Assembly: GCA_017631085.1 (NCBI GenBank)
Contig: JAGBTY010000053.1
Location: 20,517 to 84,516 of the forward strand
Direction of reading: 5' to 3'
DNA from: Clostridia bacterium
GTDB taxonomy: Bacteria; Bacillota; Clostridia; Oscillospirales; CAG-272
Length of the DNA: 64,000 nt
Positions 27,238-35,700 of this stretch are shown in pieces. A program made the translations under genes and the position numbers. The notes below the pieces were generated by a model. The model was not told where the DNA came from and made no database searches. It saw only the letters and a list, made by a program, of their open reading frames with translations. Within the stretch, counting starts at the first letter, position 1. The number at the start of each line of letters is the position of its first letter.

Positions 27238-28995
27238 TTAGTCCTCTTTCTTTTTTGTTGCAACTACTGCTGTGAGAGCAGAGCCAAGAACTGCAACGAG
27301 TCCGATTCCTGCAACAGAAGCTCCGCATCCGCCCTTCTTTTCTTCCTCGTCAGAAGAATCATCAGATGCATTGTCCTTCTTGTCGCTTGTTGCGGGATCC
27401 TTGGTGTCGGTATCGGTCGTTCCATCGGGTGTCTCGTCGCCACCTGAAGGCTTGTTACCCTCGTCTGTAGGCTTATCTTCAGGCTTTTCCTCTTCAGCCT
27501 TAAGGAATCTGTTAACAGCCTCAACCTCAAGGTCGGTTGCAGAGAGAGCTGCAAGAGCCTCGATGTCGTAGGTCTTCTCGTAAGAAGATACGAAGTTAGC
27601 TATTGTAAGTCCGCCTTCTTTCCACTGATAATCTTCAACAGTGATTCCGGTTGTCTCTTTATCATCATCTGCATCCTTAGCACCCTGCATGTTGGAGATT
27701 ACGTTGAATCCAAAGCCGTACTCACAGATCTTGGTGCCCTTTACCGTCTTACCGGTAGCCGTGCCGACCTTTACATCGTCAACGTAAACTTCAAACACGT
27801 AAGCTTCGTTGGTATCAACTATCTTTCTTGTCTCACCGTCATACTTAACAACGTTGTTTATGATCTTGAGCTCGAACTCGTCGCCAACTTTCTTTCCGAG
27901 ATCAATAACAGTACCGTTACCTACAAAGGTAGAAATAACCATCTGGAGGCCCTTCTCGGTATTGAAGATAGCACCACAGTTCATAATAGCGCCCATTGCG
28001 TTGGTGTTGTTAGATACGTAGAATGTAACGTGAGGCATCGTAGTATCATACTTGAGACCACCGGTACCGATGTCTCTGGAGGAAGCGATAGCAGCTTCAG
28101 AAACTGCAGGAAGTCCTTCGATCTTAACGTCTGCCTTGAGAACGTATGTCTCAGCATCCGGAATATCACCGTACATGGGGTCATAACCGTAAATAAGCAA
28201 TCCGGCTCTGGCGTCGCCGCTCTTCTTTGCAGCAAGCTCTTCAGCTGTATATGCAGCTCTGAGCTTATAACCACCTTCCACTTCATCAGCAACGCTCATC
28301 CAGTGTCTGTAGTATCTGCCAGCCTCGGATATTGTTGTGAGTTTAATTCCGTCAGGAGCCTTAATGTTCTTTGCGCGGTAATTGTCGTCACCTGCAACTA
28401 TGATTACAGGAACCATGCTTGTGAAAGCGAGCTTACCGTCAAATGTACCTGCATTTGTTGTAACCTTAATATCGGTAACAACGTACATACCGTCGTATGC
28501 AAGTGCAAGATCCTTGTTCGCCATAGGAATAGCTATTTCGTAGATATCACCCTTCTTGACCTCAGCGCCATCTATACCTGCAACAGTAAGATTTGCACGG
28601 TCAATAGCAAGTGTTTTGCCACCGATCTCGATAGCGAGCTCAGTAACGCTTACAGGAACCGCAAGATAGAGAACGTCTGTCTTGTCATTCCATGTAGCAG
28701 CTACTTTTACACCGTCTACCGTATCGAATACGTACTCAACGTAGTGGTCTTCACCGGAACCATCATTAGAGTCGTAATCTACTTGGTTTTCCTGCGACCA
28801 CATGTCACCGGGCTTACCTTCAGTGCCGCTCTGTGTTGCGTTACCGTCAAGAGTTACCTTTTCAGAGTAATATGCGTAAAGATATGCTTCTTTTTCAGCC
28901 GCTGCATCCTCAGCTGCGGATACAGTGCCGATAAGAGTTACAAGAGTTGCTATTGTAAGCATCATTGCAACAATTACCAATAATTTCTTTTTCAT
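27238..28995 (-). CDS. Secreted surface protein with a Gly-Gly-Cys-Gly membrane tail
   Basis: A 585-aa exported protein of unknown function. The signal peptide ends near VSAAEDAA (about residue 27). Residues 30-200 resemble a carbohydrate-binding CBM9/DOMON-like beta-sandwich (VTLDGNATQSG...DVLYLAVPV). A second beta-rich region extends to about residue 480. The tail is a Pro/Glu/Asp/Thr-rich wall-spanning linker, then KKGGCGASVAG, a hydrophobic stretch and KKKED at the very end. This layout of a small-residue motif with an invariant Cys, a membrane segment and a basic tail is what C-terminal sorting signals look like, but it is not LPXTG. It has its own promoter and terminator. Function and sorting enzyme are unproven. 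Confidence 0.75.
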   Translation of the reverse strand: MKKKLLVIVAMMLTIATLVTLIGTVSAAEDAAAEKEAYLYAYYSEKVTLDGNATQSGTEGKPGDMWSQENQVDYDSNDGSGEDHYVEYVFDTVDGVKVAATWNDKTDVLYLAVPVSVTELAIEIGGKTLAIDRANLTVAGIDGAEVKKGDIYEIAIPMANKDLALAYDGMYVVTDIKVTTNAGTFDGKLAFTSMVPVIIVAGDDNYRAKNIKAPDGIKLTTISEAGRYYRHWMSVADEVEGGYKLRAAYTAEELAAKKSGDARAGLLIYGYDPMYGDIPDAETYVLKADVKIEGLPAVSEAAIASSRDIGTGGLKYDTTMPHVTFYVSNNTNAMGAIMNCGAIFNTEKGLQMVISTFVGNGTVIDLGKKVGDEFELKIINNVVKYDGETRKIVDTNEAYVFEVYVDDVKVGTATGKTVKGTKICEYGFGFNVISNMQGAKDADDDKETTGITVEDYQWKEGGLTIANFVSSYEKTYDIEALAALSATDLEVEAVNRFLKAEEEKPEDKPTDEGNKPSGGDETPDGTTDTDTKDPATSDKKDNASDDSSDEEEKKGGCGASVAGIGLVAVLGSALTAVVATKKKED

Positions 28996-29041
28996 GATTA
29001 TTTAATCCTTCCTTTCTTTCAAGAATTATTTGGTTTATATC

Positions 29042-29070
29042 ATTTTACACCATTTAAGCGAAAAAATCAA
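29042..29070 (-). promoter_or_regulatory. Promoter of the surface protein gene
   Basis: On the minus strand TTGATT (29070-29065), 17-bp spacer, TAAAAT (29047-29042). Confidence 0.65.
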
Positions 29071-29569
29071 TACAATTTGAGGACATATTGAGGTTTTGCG
29101 TGTCTCTTTTTTTAAGTTTTTTTGCATAATTTATTTGTGCAATTTGCACATATAAACAACTGTGATCAAATATAAAAAAGGTCGATTCAAGCATAAATCG
29201 AGCGTTTTTTTCTTAAAATCGTTATAGCGTCGTTGTTTTGTTCTTCGCTATTTACACAAACACCATAGCAAATTGAACAATCCATATTTCGCTTCGCTCA
29301 AAAAGAACAAATTACAGGATCGCTTCGTGTCCCCCACAAAAGCGACAAAAAATACGCTCTCACATCTCTGTCATTTCAGTCTTATTATATGTTGCTGTCC
29401 TTGTTCGACAAAAAGCTCTCCGTAAAAGGTAATCACGTACATGTTAACACAAAAAACAAAGGTCCACGTTTTTTTAGAAATTTTATGTGTTTTTTACTTT
29501 GTTGTGTCGAACAAAACTGTATTATATGTAAAAACCATTTTCGTTAAATGTCAAAATTTCAAAAAAATC
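29071..29569. other. Non-coding gap of about 500 bp
   Basis: An A/T-rich stretch between two divergent promoters, with no convincing gene. It holds a 13-bp palindrome GTGCAATTTGCAC (29137-29149) and an exact 10-bp inverted pair, TTGTTCGACA (29401-29410) and TGTCGAACAA (29505-29514). A binding site or a small RNA is possible; nothing is strong enough to name. Confidence 0.5.
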
Positions 29570-29598
29570 TTGTAATATTATTAATAAGATGGTATAAT
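29570..29598 (+). promoter_or_regulatory. Promoter of the rluA-DUF3810-murA operon
   Basis: TTGTAA (29570-29575), 17-bp spacer, TATAAT (29593-29598). The predicted start near 29605 excludes any start codon before it. Confidence 0.72.
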
Positions 29599-29637
29599 AT
29601 ATATAACGTTTGGTTTTGGGCAGTCAAAAGGAGCAAT

Positions 29638-30576
29638 ATGGATTATATTATTCAAGAAAAATGGAACGGAATGAACATAAAAAACGTTATCATTTGCGAG
29701 CTTGGCTATTCAACCAGAGCGCTTAAAGAGCTTAAATTCATTAAAAACGGCATCAAGCTCAACGGAGAACACGCCATTGTAACCCAAACCGTCTCGAAGG
29801 GCGACCTTCTCTCGCTTGCAACCGAAGCTTTTGAAGCCACCTCCGACAAGCTGACACCAACACCGATGTCGCTCCCTATAGTTTATGAGGACGACTTCAT
29901 AGTCGTTCCAAACAAACCCGCAGGAATGCCTACGCACACATCTCACGGTCATATCGACGACACGGTAGCCAATGGCTTGGCATATAAATACGCTTCTGAA
30001 AACAAACCGTTTATTTTCAGAGCCATAAGTCGACTTGACAAAGATACCAGCGGTATTCTTATCATTGCAAAAACAAGACTTGCGGCATCATTTCTTTCTG
30101 ATGCAATGAAGCAACACAAAATAGAAAAATCATATATCGCCCTGCTCGAAGGCTCATTTGAAAGAGACGACGAGGGAGAGATAGAATCATACATACGCAG
30201 AGCAAATGAAAGCATTATATTTAGAGAAATATGCTCCGAGGGTGACGGCGGCGACTATGCAAAAACATTATATAAGGTGATCGCAAGATGCGATACCCAT
30301 ACTCTTGTTATCGCTTCTCCCGTAACGGGACGTACACATCAGTTAAGGGTACACTTTTCGTCGCTGGGCAATCCTATAGTAGGGGACGGGCTTTACGGTT
30401 CGGGCGCTGCTTTATCTCTTGCAGGACTCGCTCTTCACTCATACAACGTAAAATTTCCTCACCCAAATGGTGAGAGCATGGAACTGAAAACTCCTGTTCC
30501 CAAAGATTTCAAAGCACTTTGCTGCAGCATTTTCGGTGAAAGCATTGTCAAAAAATTCAAGGATCTGTTCGAATAA
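29638..30576 (+). CDS. RluA-family 23S rRNA/tRNA pseudouridine synthase
   Basis: About 312 aa. An N-terminal S4-type RNA-binding domain (residues 10-65) precedes the RluA catalytic domain with the motif SRLDKDTSG, in which Asp134 is the catalytic residue, and GRTHQLRVHFSSLGNPIVGD near residue 220. It isomerises uridine in rRNA or tRNA; the target position cannot be told. AAGGAG lies 5 nt before the ATG at 29638. It leads an operon with a DUF3810 membrane protein and murA. Confidence 0.9.
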   Translation: MDYIIQEKWNGMNIKNVIICELGYSTRALKELKFIKNGIKLNGEHAIVTQTVSKGDLLSLATEAFEATSDKLTPTPMSLPIVYEDDFIVVPNKPAGMPTHTSHGHIDDTVANGLAYKYASENKPFIFRAISRLDKDTSGILIIAKTRLAASFLSDAMKQHKIEKSYIALLEGSFERDDEGEIESYIRRANESIIFREICSEGDGGDYAKTLYKVIARCDTHTLVIASPVTGRTHQLRVHFSSLGNPIVGDGLYGSGAALSLAGLALHSYNVKFPHPNGESMELKTPVPKDFKALCCSIFGESIVKKFKDLFE

Positions 30577-30613
30577 AACACATATTAATAACGAAAGGAG
30601 ACAAACGTTAATA

Positions 30614-31759
30614 ATGAAAAAAGAAGAACCCATAACGGCCGACGAAGCTCTTTTTCCCACGTGCTCCGAGCCAAAGAAAAAGCTTCCTCTTTTTGCGAAG
30701 ATATTTTTCATTCTCGGTGCTTCAAGTCTCCTTCTGTATATCATATTTTTAATAAGCCCCGCGTTCTCCGATTTCTTTAACAGAAACATAAGCTCTGTAT
30801 TCAGAGGAATAACAGCACACATTTCAAACATTGTTCCATTTTCTCTTGCGGAGCTTCTGCTCCTTATAAGCCCTGTCGTTCTTGTGTTTCTTGTTGCGAT
30901 TGGCATAAAAAAATATTCATCTACCTGGCACGATGTGCTTATCTACTGCCTCTGCATCCTATCTGCAATAGCTCTGATCTTTTCTATATTCTCCATCGGG
31001 TTTGCCGCAGGATACAGAGGAAGACCTCTTGACGAAAAGCTGGGGCTTGAGCGACGCGACGTAAGCGCCGAGGAGCTTTACGCTACAGCGGACATATTAT
31101 GTACTCTTATCTGGAGCGAAATGGATAACATAGTTTACGATCCCGAAGGACGCTCGGTCATGCCATACGACCTCTCGGTCATGAACGAAAAGCTGATAGA
31201 ATCCTATGATAAAGCAAGTACCGTGTACTCATTTATTCCAAGGCTTAACTCCCGCGTAAAACCTGTAATGTTAAGCGAACCTATGTCATATACTCATATT
31301 ACGGGCGTTTACACCTTTTTTACGGGAGAAGCAAACATCAATATCGCTTTCCCGGATTACACTCTCCCCTACACGGCAGCACACGAACTGTCTCACCAGC
31401 GTGGCTTTGCTCCCGAGGATGAGGCGAATTTCATGGCATTTCTCGTCCCGTGCCTGTCGGACGACTCCTATATCCGTTACAGTGCGTACCTCAACCTTTA
31501 TGAATACGTATCAAACGCCTTATATTCTGCAGATCAACAGCTTTATTTACGATCTTTCGCAAGACTTCCCGAGGCGGTAAAGGGGGAACTTAGAGCATAT
31601 GCGGAGTTCGCTTCCAAATACGAGGACTCCACCATAGGAGAGATATCGGGTGCGGTCAACAATGCTTTCCTTATCGTCAACGGTACGGAAGGAACAAAAA
31701 GCTACGGAATGGTAGTCGATCTTGCCGTAGCATTCTTCAGACCGTTTTTCAGCGAGTAA
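30614..31759 (+). CDS. DUF3810-family membrane protein with HExxH-like motif
   Basis: About 381 aa. A soluble start is followed by three membrane segments (about residues 24-150), then a large domain containing AAHELSHQRGFAPEDEANF near residue 258, a zinc-metalloprotease-like HExxH motif with a downstream Glu. This is typical of DUF3810 (PF12725) proteins, whose function is unknown. The start is the ATG at 30614; the AAAGGAG site is 13 nt upstream, somewhat far. It lies between rluA and murA in one operon, so a cell-envelope role is a fair guess. Confidence 0.8.
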   Translation: MKKEEPITADEALFPTCSEPKKKLPLFAKIFFILGASSLLLYIIFLISPAFSDFFNRNISSVFRGITAHISNIVPFSLAELLLLISPVVLVFLVAIGIKKYSSTWHDVLIYCLCILSAIALIFSIFSIGFAAGYRGRPLDEKLGLERRDVSAEELYATADILCTLIWSEMDNIVYDPEGRSVMPYDLSVMNEKLIESYDKASTVYSFIPRLNSRVKPVMLSEPMSYTHITGVYTFFTGEANINIAFPDYTLPYTAAHELSHQRGFAPEDEANFMAFLVPCLSDDSYIRYSAYLNLYEYVSNALYSADQQLYLRSFARLPEAVKGELRAYAEFASKYEDSTIGEISGAVNNAFLIVNGTEGTKSYGMVVDLAVAFFRPFFSE

Positions 31760-31796
31760 TATATTCGACTCAAAATCTACGAAAGGCAGACAAAAC

Positions 31797-33053
31797 ATGG
31801 AAAGACTCATAATAAGAGGTGGAGAGCCTCTGTACGGCGAGGTCAGAATCAACGGAATGAAAAATTCCGCTCTTCCCGTTATTTTCGGTGCTATTGCTAC
31901 GGGAGGTATCTGTACCATAGGTAACGTTCCCGACGTAAGTGATATTTCTCTCGCACTCGAAACTCTCCGTTCCATCGGAGCTAAAGTAAGATTTGTCGAT
32001 ACCGATACGGTAATGATAGATACGACCGACATAACTCCTCAAAGCCCTCCTCTTGAATATGTCAGTAAGATGCGTGGCTCTACCTATCTTATAGGCGCTA
32101 TGCTCGGCCGTTTTGGCGAAGCTCTTGTTGGCCATCCGGGCGGTTGCGATTTCGGAGGCAGACCTATAAATCAACATATCAAAGGCTTTGAGCTTCTTGG
32201 AGCACGCATTACATACGATACTCTCGGCAACATAAGCGCCGTCGCTCCCGACGGACTTCGTGGAAATCTTATCTACTTCGACATTGCCTCGGTAGGCTCT
32301 ACTATAAACGTAATGCTCGCCGCCGTCTTTGCAGAAGGAACTACGGTCATCGAAAACGCGGCAAGAGAGCCGCATATAGTTGATATGGCAAACTTTCTCA
32401 ATGCTTGCGGTGCCAATATCACAGGTGCGGGAACAAGTATGATACGTATTAAGGGAGTAAAATCGCTTCACGGCTGTAATTATACCCTTGCCCCAGACAT
32501 GATAGAAGCGGGAACGTATATGGCAGCTGTAGCGGCAGCAGGCGGAAAAGTGACAGTCCGAAACGTTATACCGAAGCACATGGAATCGGTAACCGTAAAG
32601 CTTCGCGAGATGGGTGTAGGCGTTGACGTAGAAGACAACTCTATTACAGTCACATCGAATAAAAAATACAGAAGTACCGATATAAAAACAAATCCCTACC
32701 CAGGATTCCCCACAGATATGCACCCGCAATTTGCAGCTGTTCTATCTCTCGCTATGGGTATCAGTACCATAAACGAGGGAGTATGGGGACAACGCTTTAA
32801 ATACGCCGAAGAGCTGAAAAAAATGGGAGCTGAAATAGACATTGTTGAAAATTCAGCACACATCAGCGGCGTTCCCTCTCTTCACGGTGCATCTGTAAAG
32901 GCAGCAGACCTTCGCGCAGGCGCGTGTCTCGTAATTGCCGCTCTTGCGGCAGAGGGAGAAACGAGGATACAAGGCACAGAGCTTATCGAGCGCGGATATC
33001 AAGACCTTACGGGAAAGCTCAAGGCACTTGGCGCTGACATTAGAGAGGAATAA
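31797..33053 (+). CDS. murA: UDP-N-acetylglucosamine 1-carboxyvinyltransferase
   Basis: A 418-aa enzyme of the EPSP-synthase fold that adds enolpyruvate to UDP-GlcNAc, the first committed step of peptidoglycan synthesis. INGMKNSALP carries the substrate-binding Lys/Asn pair, and GHPGGCDFGGRPI has the active-site Cys117 that is the fosfomycin target, so no intrinsic resistance of the Asp type. DIASVGSTINVML and the FPTDMHPQF loop are also in place. It is the third gene after rluA and DUF3810. Confidence 0.95.
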   Translation: MERLIIRGGEPLYGEVRINGMKNSALPVIFGAIATGGICTIGNVPDVSDISLALETLRSIGAKVRFVDTDTVMIDTTDITPQSPPLEYVSKMRGSTYLIGAMLGRFGEALVGHPGGCDFGGRPINQHIKGFELLGARITYDTLGNISAVAPDGLRGNLIYFDIASVGSTINVMLAAVFAEGTTVIENAAREPHIVDMANFLNACGANITGAGTSMIRIKGVKSLHGCNYTLAPDMIEAGTYMAAVAAAGGKVTVRNVIPKHMESVTVKLREMGVGVDVEDNSITVTSNKKYRSTDIKTNPYPGFPTDMHPQFAAVLSLAMGISTINEGVWGQRFKYAEELKKMGAEIDIVENSAHISGVPSLHGASVKAADLRAGACLVIAALAAEGETRIQGTELIERGYQDLTGKLKALGADIREE

Positions 33054-33087
33054 ACCTAGATAATAATATAATAAAGGAAGAAAAAAT

Positions 33088-33345
33088 ATGAAAAAAACAC
33101 TTTTGCTTTTATTGGTGATCATTCTCACATTAAGCTTTGTTCTCTTGTCGTGCTCACCCGAAGAAGAAAAAGAAGATCTCGGAGAAGAAAATTCGGATAA
33201 CGTTACAAATGACGAAGTAACAGATCAGTCGCCCTCACAAGACAGTGAAAGTGACGACTCGGACGATTCAAATAAGGAAGGACTTACGATCGGTGACATA
33301 AACGACACCCCACCCCCATCAATAGACTTCGATGACCTGAAATAA
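33088..33345 (+). CDS. Small acidic lipoprotein
   Basis: 85 aa. A hydrophobic signal ends in a lipobox VLLSC with Cys22, followed by a nearly structureless chain rich in Asp, Glu, Ser and Asn. AAAGGAAG precedes the ATG, and it sits 34 bp after murA. No domain is recognisable. It may be a surface tether or spacer, or a fragment of a larger lipoprotein. Confidence 0.7.
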   Translation: MKKTLLLLLVIILTLSFVLLSCSPEEEKEDLGEENSDNVTNDEVTDQSPSQDSESDDSDDSNKEGLTIGDINDTPPPSIDFDDLK

Positions 33346-33362
33346 ATACGGCGCGAAAGTTC

Positions 33363-33391
33363 TTGACAAATCAATCGTCATGTTATATAAT
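33363..33391 (+). promoter_or_regulatory. Consensus promoter of glnN
   Basis: TTGACA (33363-33368), 17-bp spacer, TATAAT (33386-33391); both boxes are consensus. Confidence 0.85.
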
Positions 33392-33423
33392 AATTCTGTA
33401 TTATTTTTTTGAGAGGTTAAGAT

Positions 33424-35517
33424 ATGGTAAAAAATGTGCCTGAGATCTTCGGATGCATGGTATTCAACGACGACGTTATGCGTGAGAGACTTCCTAAAGA
33501 GGTCTATAAATCACTCACCAAAACAATAGCTACAGGTAAGACCATCGATGCCTCCATTGCCGACGTGGTTGCAAACGCCATGAAGGACTGGGCTATCGAG
33601 AAGGGTGCTACCCACTATACTCACTGGTTCCAGCCTCTCACGGGCGTTACCGCCGAGAAGCACGACAGTTTTATCTCCCCCCTGGGAAACTGCAAGATCG
33701 TTATGGAGTTTTCGGGAAAAGAGCTTATAAAGGGTGAGTCGGACGCTTCCTCTTTCCCCTCAGGCGGTCTCAGAGCTACATTCGAAGCAAGAGGCTACAC
33801 CGCATGGGATCCCGCATCCTACGCTTTCGTTAAAGATGGAACGCTATACATACCCACCGCGTTCTGTTCCTATACAGGAGAAGCTCTCGATACAAAAACT
33901 CCCCTTCTTCGTTCTATGGACGCTATAAGTACGGAAGGACTTCGTCTTCTCCGTTTCTTTGGAGACACATCGTCGAAGCGACTCAACGTTATGGTAGGAG
34001 CTGAACAGGAATACTTTATTATCGACAAAGAAATGTATGACAGACGAAAAGACCTGCTTTACACAGGCAGAACTCTTTTTGGCGCTGCCGCTCCTAAAGG
34101 TCAGGAGCTTGAGGACCACTATTTCGGTCCGCTCAAGTCGCGTATCAGCGCATTCATGGCAGATCTTGACGAAGCTCTCTGGACTCTTGGTGTAAACTCC
34201 AAAACCAAGCACAACGAAGCAGCTCCCGCACAGCACGAGCTCGCCCCGATATATGCAAACGCCAACATGGCAGTCGATCAGAACCTTCTCACCATGGAGT
34301 ATATGAAAAAAACGGCTGAAAAGCACGGTCTTGTATGCCTTCTTCACGAAAAGCCCTATGCAGGTGTAAACGGTTCCGGAAAGCATAATAACTGGTCTAT
34401 CTCTACGGATTCAGGCAAAAATCTTCTCGACCCCGGCAAAACTCCCGCGGAAAATGTAAAGTTTTTGCTTATCCTTGCAGCTGTTATAAAGGCTGTAGAC
34501 GATTATCAGGATCTGATGCGTTTGTCGGTAGCCTTTGCGGGTAACGACCACCGTCTCGGCTCAAGTGAAGCACCTCCGGCCATCGTTTCGATATTTGTTG
34601 GAGAAGAGCTTGAGGAAATAATCGATTCTATAATCAGCGGAAAGACGTATAAGGCAGCGAAAGCTCACGTTATGGACCTTGGAATCCCCACAGTTCCCAC
34701 CTTCCGCAAGGATACTACTGACAGAAACCGCACGTCTCCCTTGGCGTTTACAGGTAATAAATTCGAGTTCAGAATGGTAGGTTCTTCGCAGAACATTGCG
34801 ATGCCCAACATCGTTCTCAATACCGCCGTTGCCGAAAGCTTCAGACAATTCGCAGATGTGCTTGATGATGCAGAGGATTTCGACGTAGCAGTTGCAAAGC
34901 TTATAAAGGATACCTTTGCCGCACACAAGAGAATAATTTTCGACGGAAACGGTTATTCTGACGAGTGGGAGAAGGAAGCAGAGACGAGAGGCCTTTTCAA
35001 TTTGAAAACCTCTGTTGATGCATACGATATATTCGCCTCCGAAAAGAACGTAAAGCTCTTTGAGGCTCACGGAGTTATGAACGCTTCCGAAATATCCTCG
35101 AGAACAGATATTCTCTATGAAAACTACTCGAAGATAGTCAATATTGAAGCACTCACCATGATAGACATGGCAATGCGTGATATACTTCCCGCAGTCACCT
35201 CCTACGTTGCCGACGTTGCCGACTCATTGTCTGCGAAGCTTGCGGTAATGCCAAAGCTTTCCTGCATGTTTGAAAAGGACGTTATAAAAACTCTTTCAGA
35301 CCTTACAGAGTCTGCATATTCCGCTCTCACAGAGCTCAAAGCAGCAGAAGCCGAAGCCGCAGCTATCTCTGACAACGTAATGAAAGCCAAGAAATACTGT
35401 AATAGTGTAATTCCCGCAATGGACAAGCTCAGAGCCTTGATCGATAAGATGGAGCCTCTTACAGCTTCGGAATATTGGCCTCTCCCATCTTACGGAGATA
35501 TGATGTTCAAAGTCTAA
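33424..35517 (+). CDS. glnN: Glutamine synthetase type III
   Basis: A 697-aa GSIII, the large form found in Bacteroidetes, cyanobacteria and clostridia. The type III N-domain signature is visible (VPEIFGCMVFND near residue 5; THWFQPLTG near residue 62). It is followed by the catalytic barrel with VGAEQEYF, KHNEAAPAQHELAPI, GSGKHNNWS and GNDHRLGSSEAPP. It condenses ammonia with glutamate using ATP and is the main ammonia-assimilation enzyme. It stands alone with a consensus promoter and its own terminator. Confidence 0.95.
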   Translation: MVKNVPEIFGCMVFNDDVMRERLPKEVYKSLTKTIATGKTIDASIADVVANAMKDWAIEKGATHYTHWFQPLTGVTAEKHDSFISPLGNCKIVMEFSGKELIKGESDASSFPSGGLRATFEARGYTAWDPASYAFVKDGTLYIPTAFCSYTGEALDTKTPLLRSMDAISTEGLRLLRFFGDTSSKRLNVMVGAEQEYFIIDKEMYDRRKDLLYTGRTLFGAAAPKGQELEDHYFGPLKSRISAFMADLDEALWTLGVNSKTKHNEAAPAQHELAPIYANANMAVDQNLLTMEYMKKTAEKHGLVCLLHEKPYAGVNGSGKHNNWSISTDSGKNLLDPGKTPAENVKFLLILAAVIKAVDDYQDLMRLSVAFAGNDHRLGSSEAPPAIVSIFVGEELEEIIDSIISGKTYKAAKAHVMDLGIPTVPTFRKDTTDRNRTSPLAFTGNKFEFRMVGSSQNIAMPNIVLNTAVAESFRQFADVLDDAEDFDVAVAKLIKDTFAAHKRIIFDGNGYSDEWEKEAETRGLFNLKTSVDAYDIFASEKNVKLFEAHGVMNASEISSRTDILYENYSKIVNIEALTMIDMAMRDILPAVTSYVADVADSLSAKLAVMPKLSCMFEKDVIKTLSDLTESAYSALTELKAAEAEAAAISDNVMKAKKYCNSVIPAMDKLRALIDKMEPLTASEYWPLPSYGDMMFKV

Positions 35518-35539
35518 TCTTTTCATATTTATAAACTTA

Positions 35540-35563
35540 AGAAACCCTCAAAAGAGGGTTTCT
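35540..35563 (+). terminator. Rho-independent terminator of glnN
   Basis: The 10-bp stem AGAAACCCTC/GAGGGTTTCT with an AAAA loop and a T run. Confidence 0.9.
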
Positions 35564-35623
35564 TTTTGTTTTACAACAAAAAGGACATAATTTTTTTAAA
35601 AATGGCAGAAATGTAAAAATCTA

Positions 35624-35652
35624 TTGACTTAAAAGAGAAAATAATATAAAAT
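35624..35652 (+). promoter_or_regulatory. Promoter of the first sialidase-like gene
   Basis: TTGACT (35624-35629), 17-bp spacer, TAAAAT (35647-35652). Confidence 0.72.
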
Positions 35653-35700
35653 AAAACCAGAAGTCACAAACTTCAATATTACAATTAAGGAGAAAAAGCT

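Noticed and set aside
28030-28983. Long open frame opposite the surface protein gene
   Set aside because: Its translation is Cys/Tyr/Val-rich without domains, as expected from an antisense frame.
29137-29149. Palindrome GTGCAATTTGCAC as a defined operator
   Set aside because: It is short and far from both promoters (about 70 bp and 420 bp); chance is a fair explanation in A/T-rich DNA.
29401-29514. Inverted pair TTGTTCGACA / TGTCGAACAA as ends of a mobile element
   Set aside because: Only 10 bp, with no gene between them and no target duplication.
29548-29637. Longer N-terminus of the RluA-family protein
   Set aside because: It would overlap the TTGTAA-17-TATAAT promoter; AAGGAG marks the ATG at 29638.
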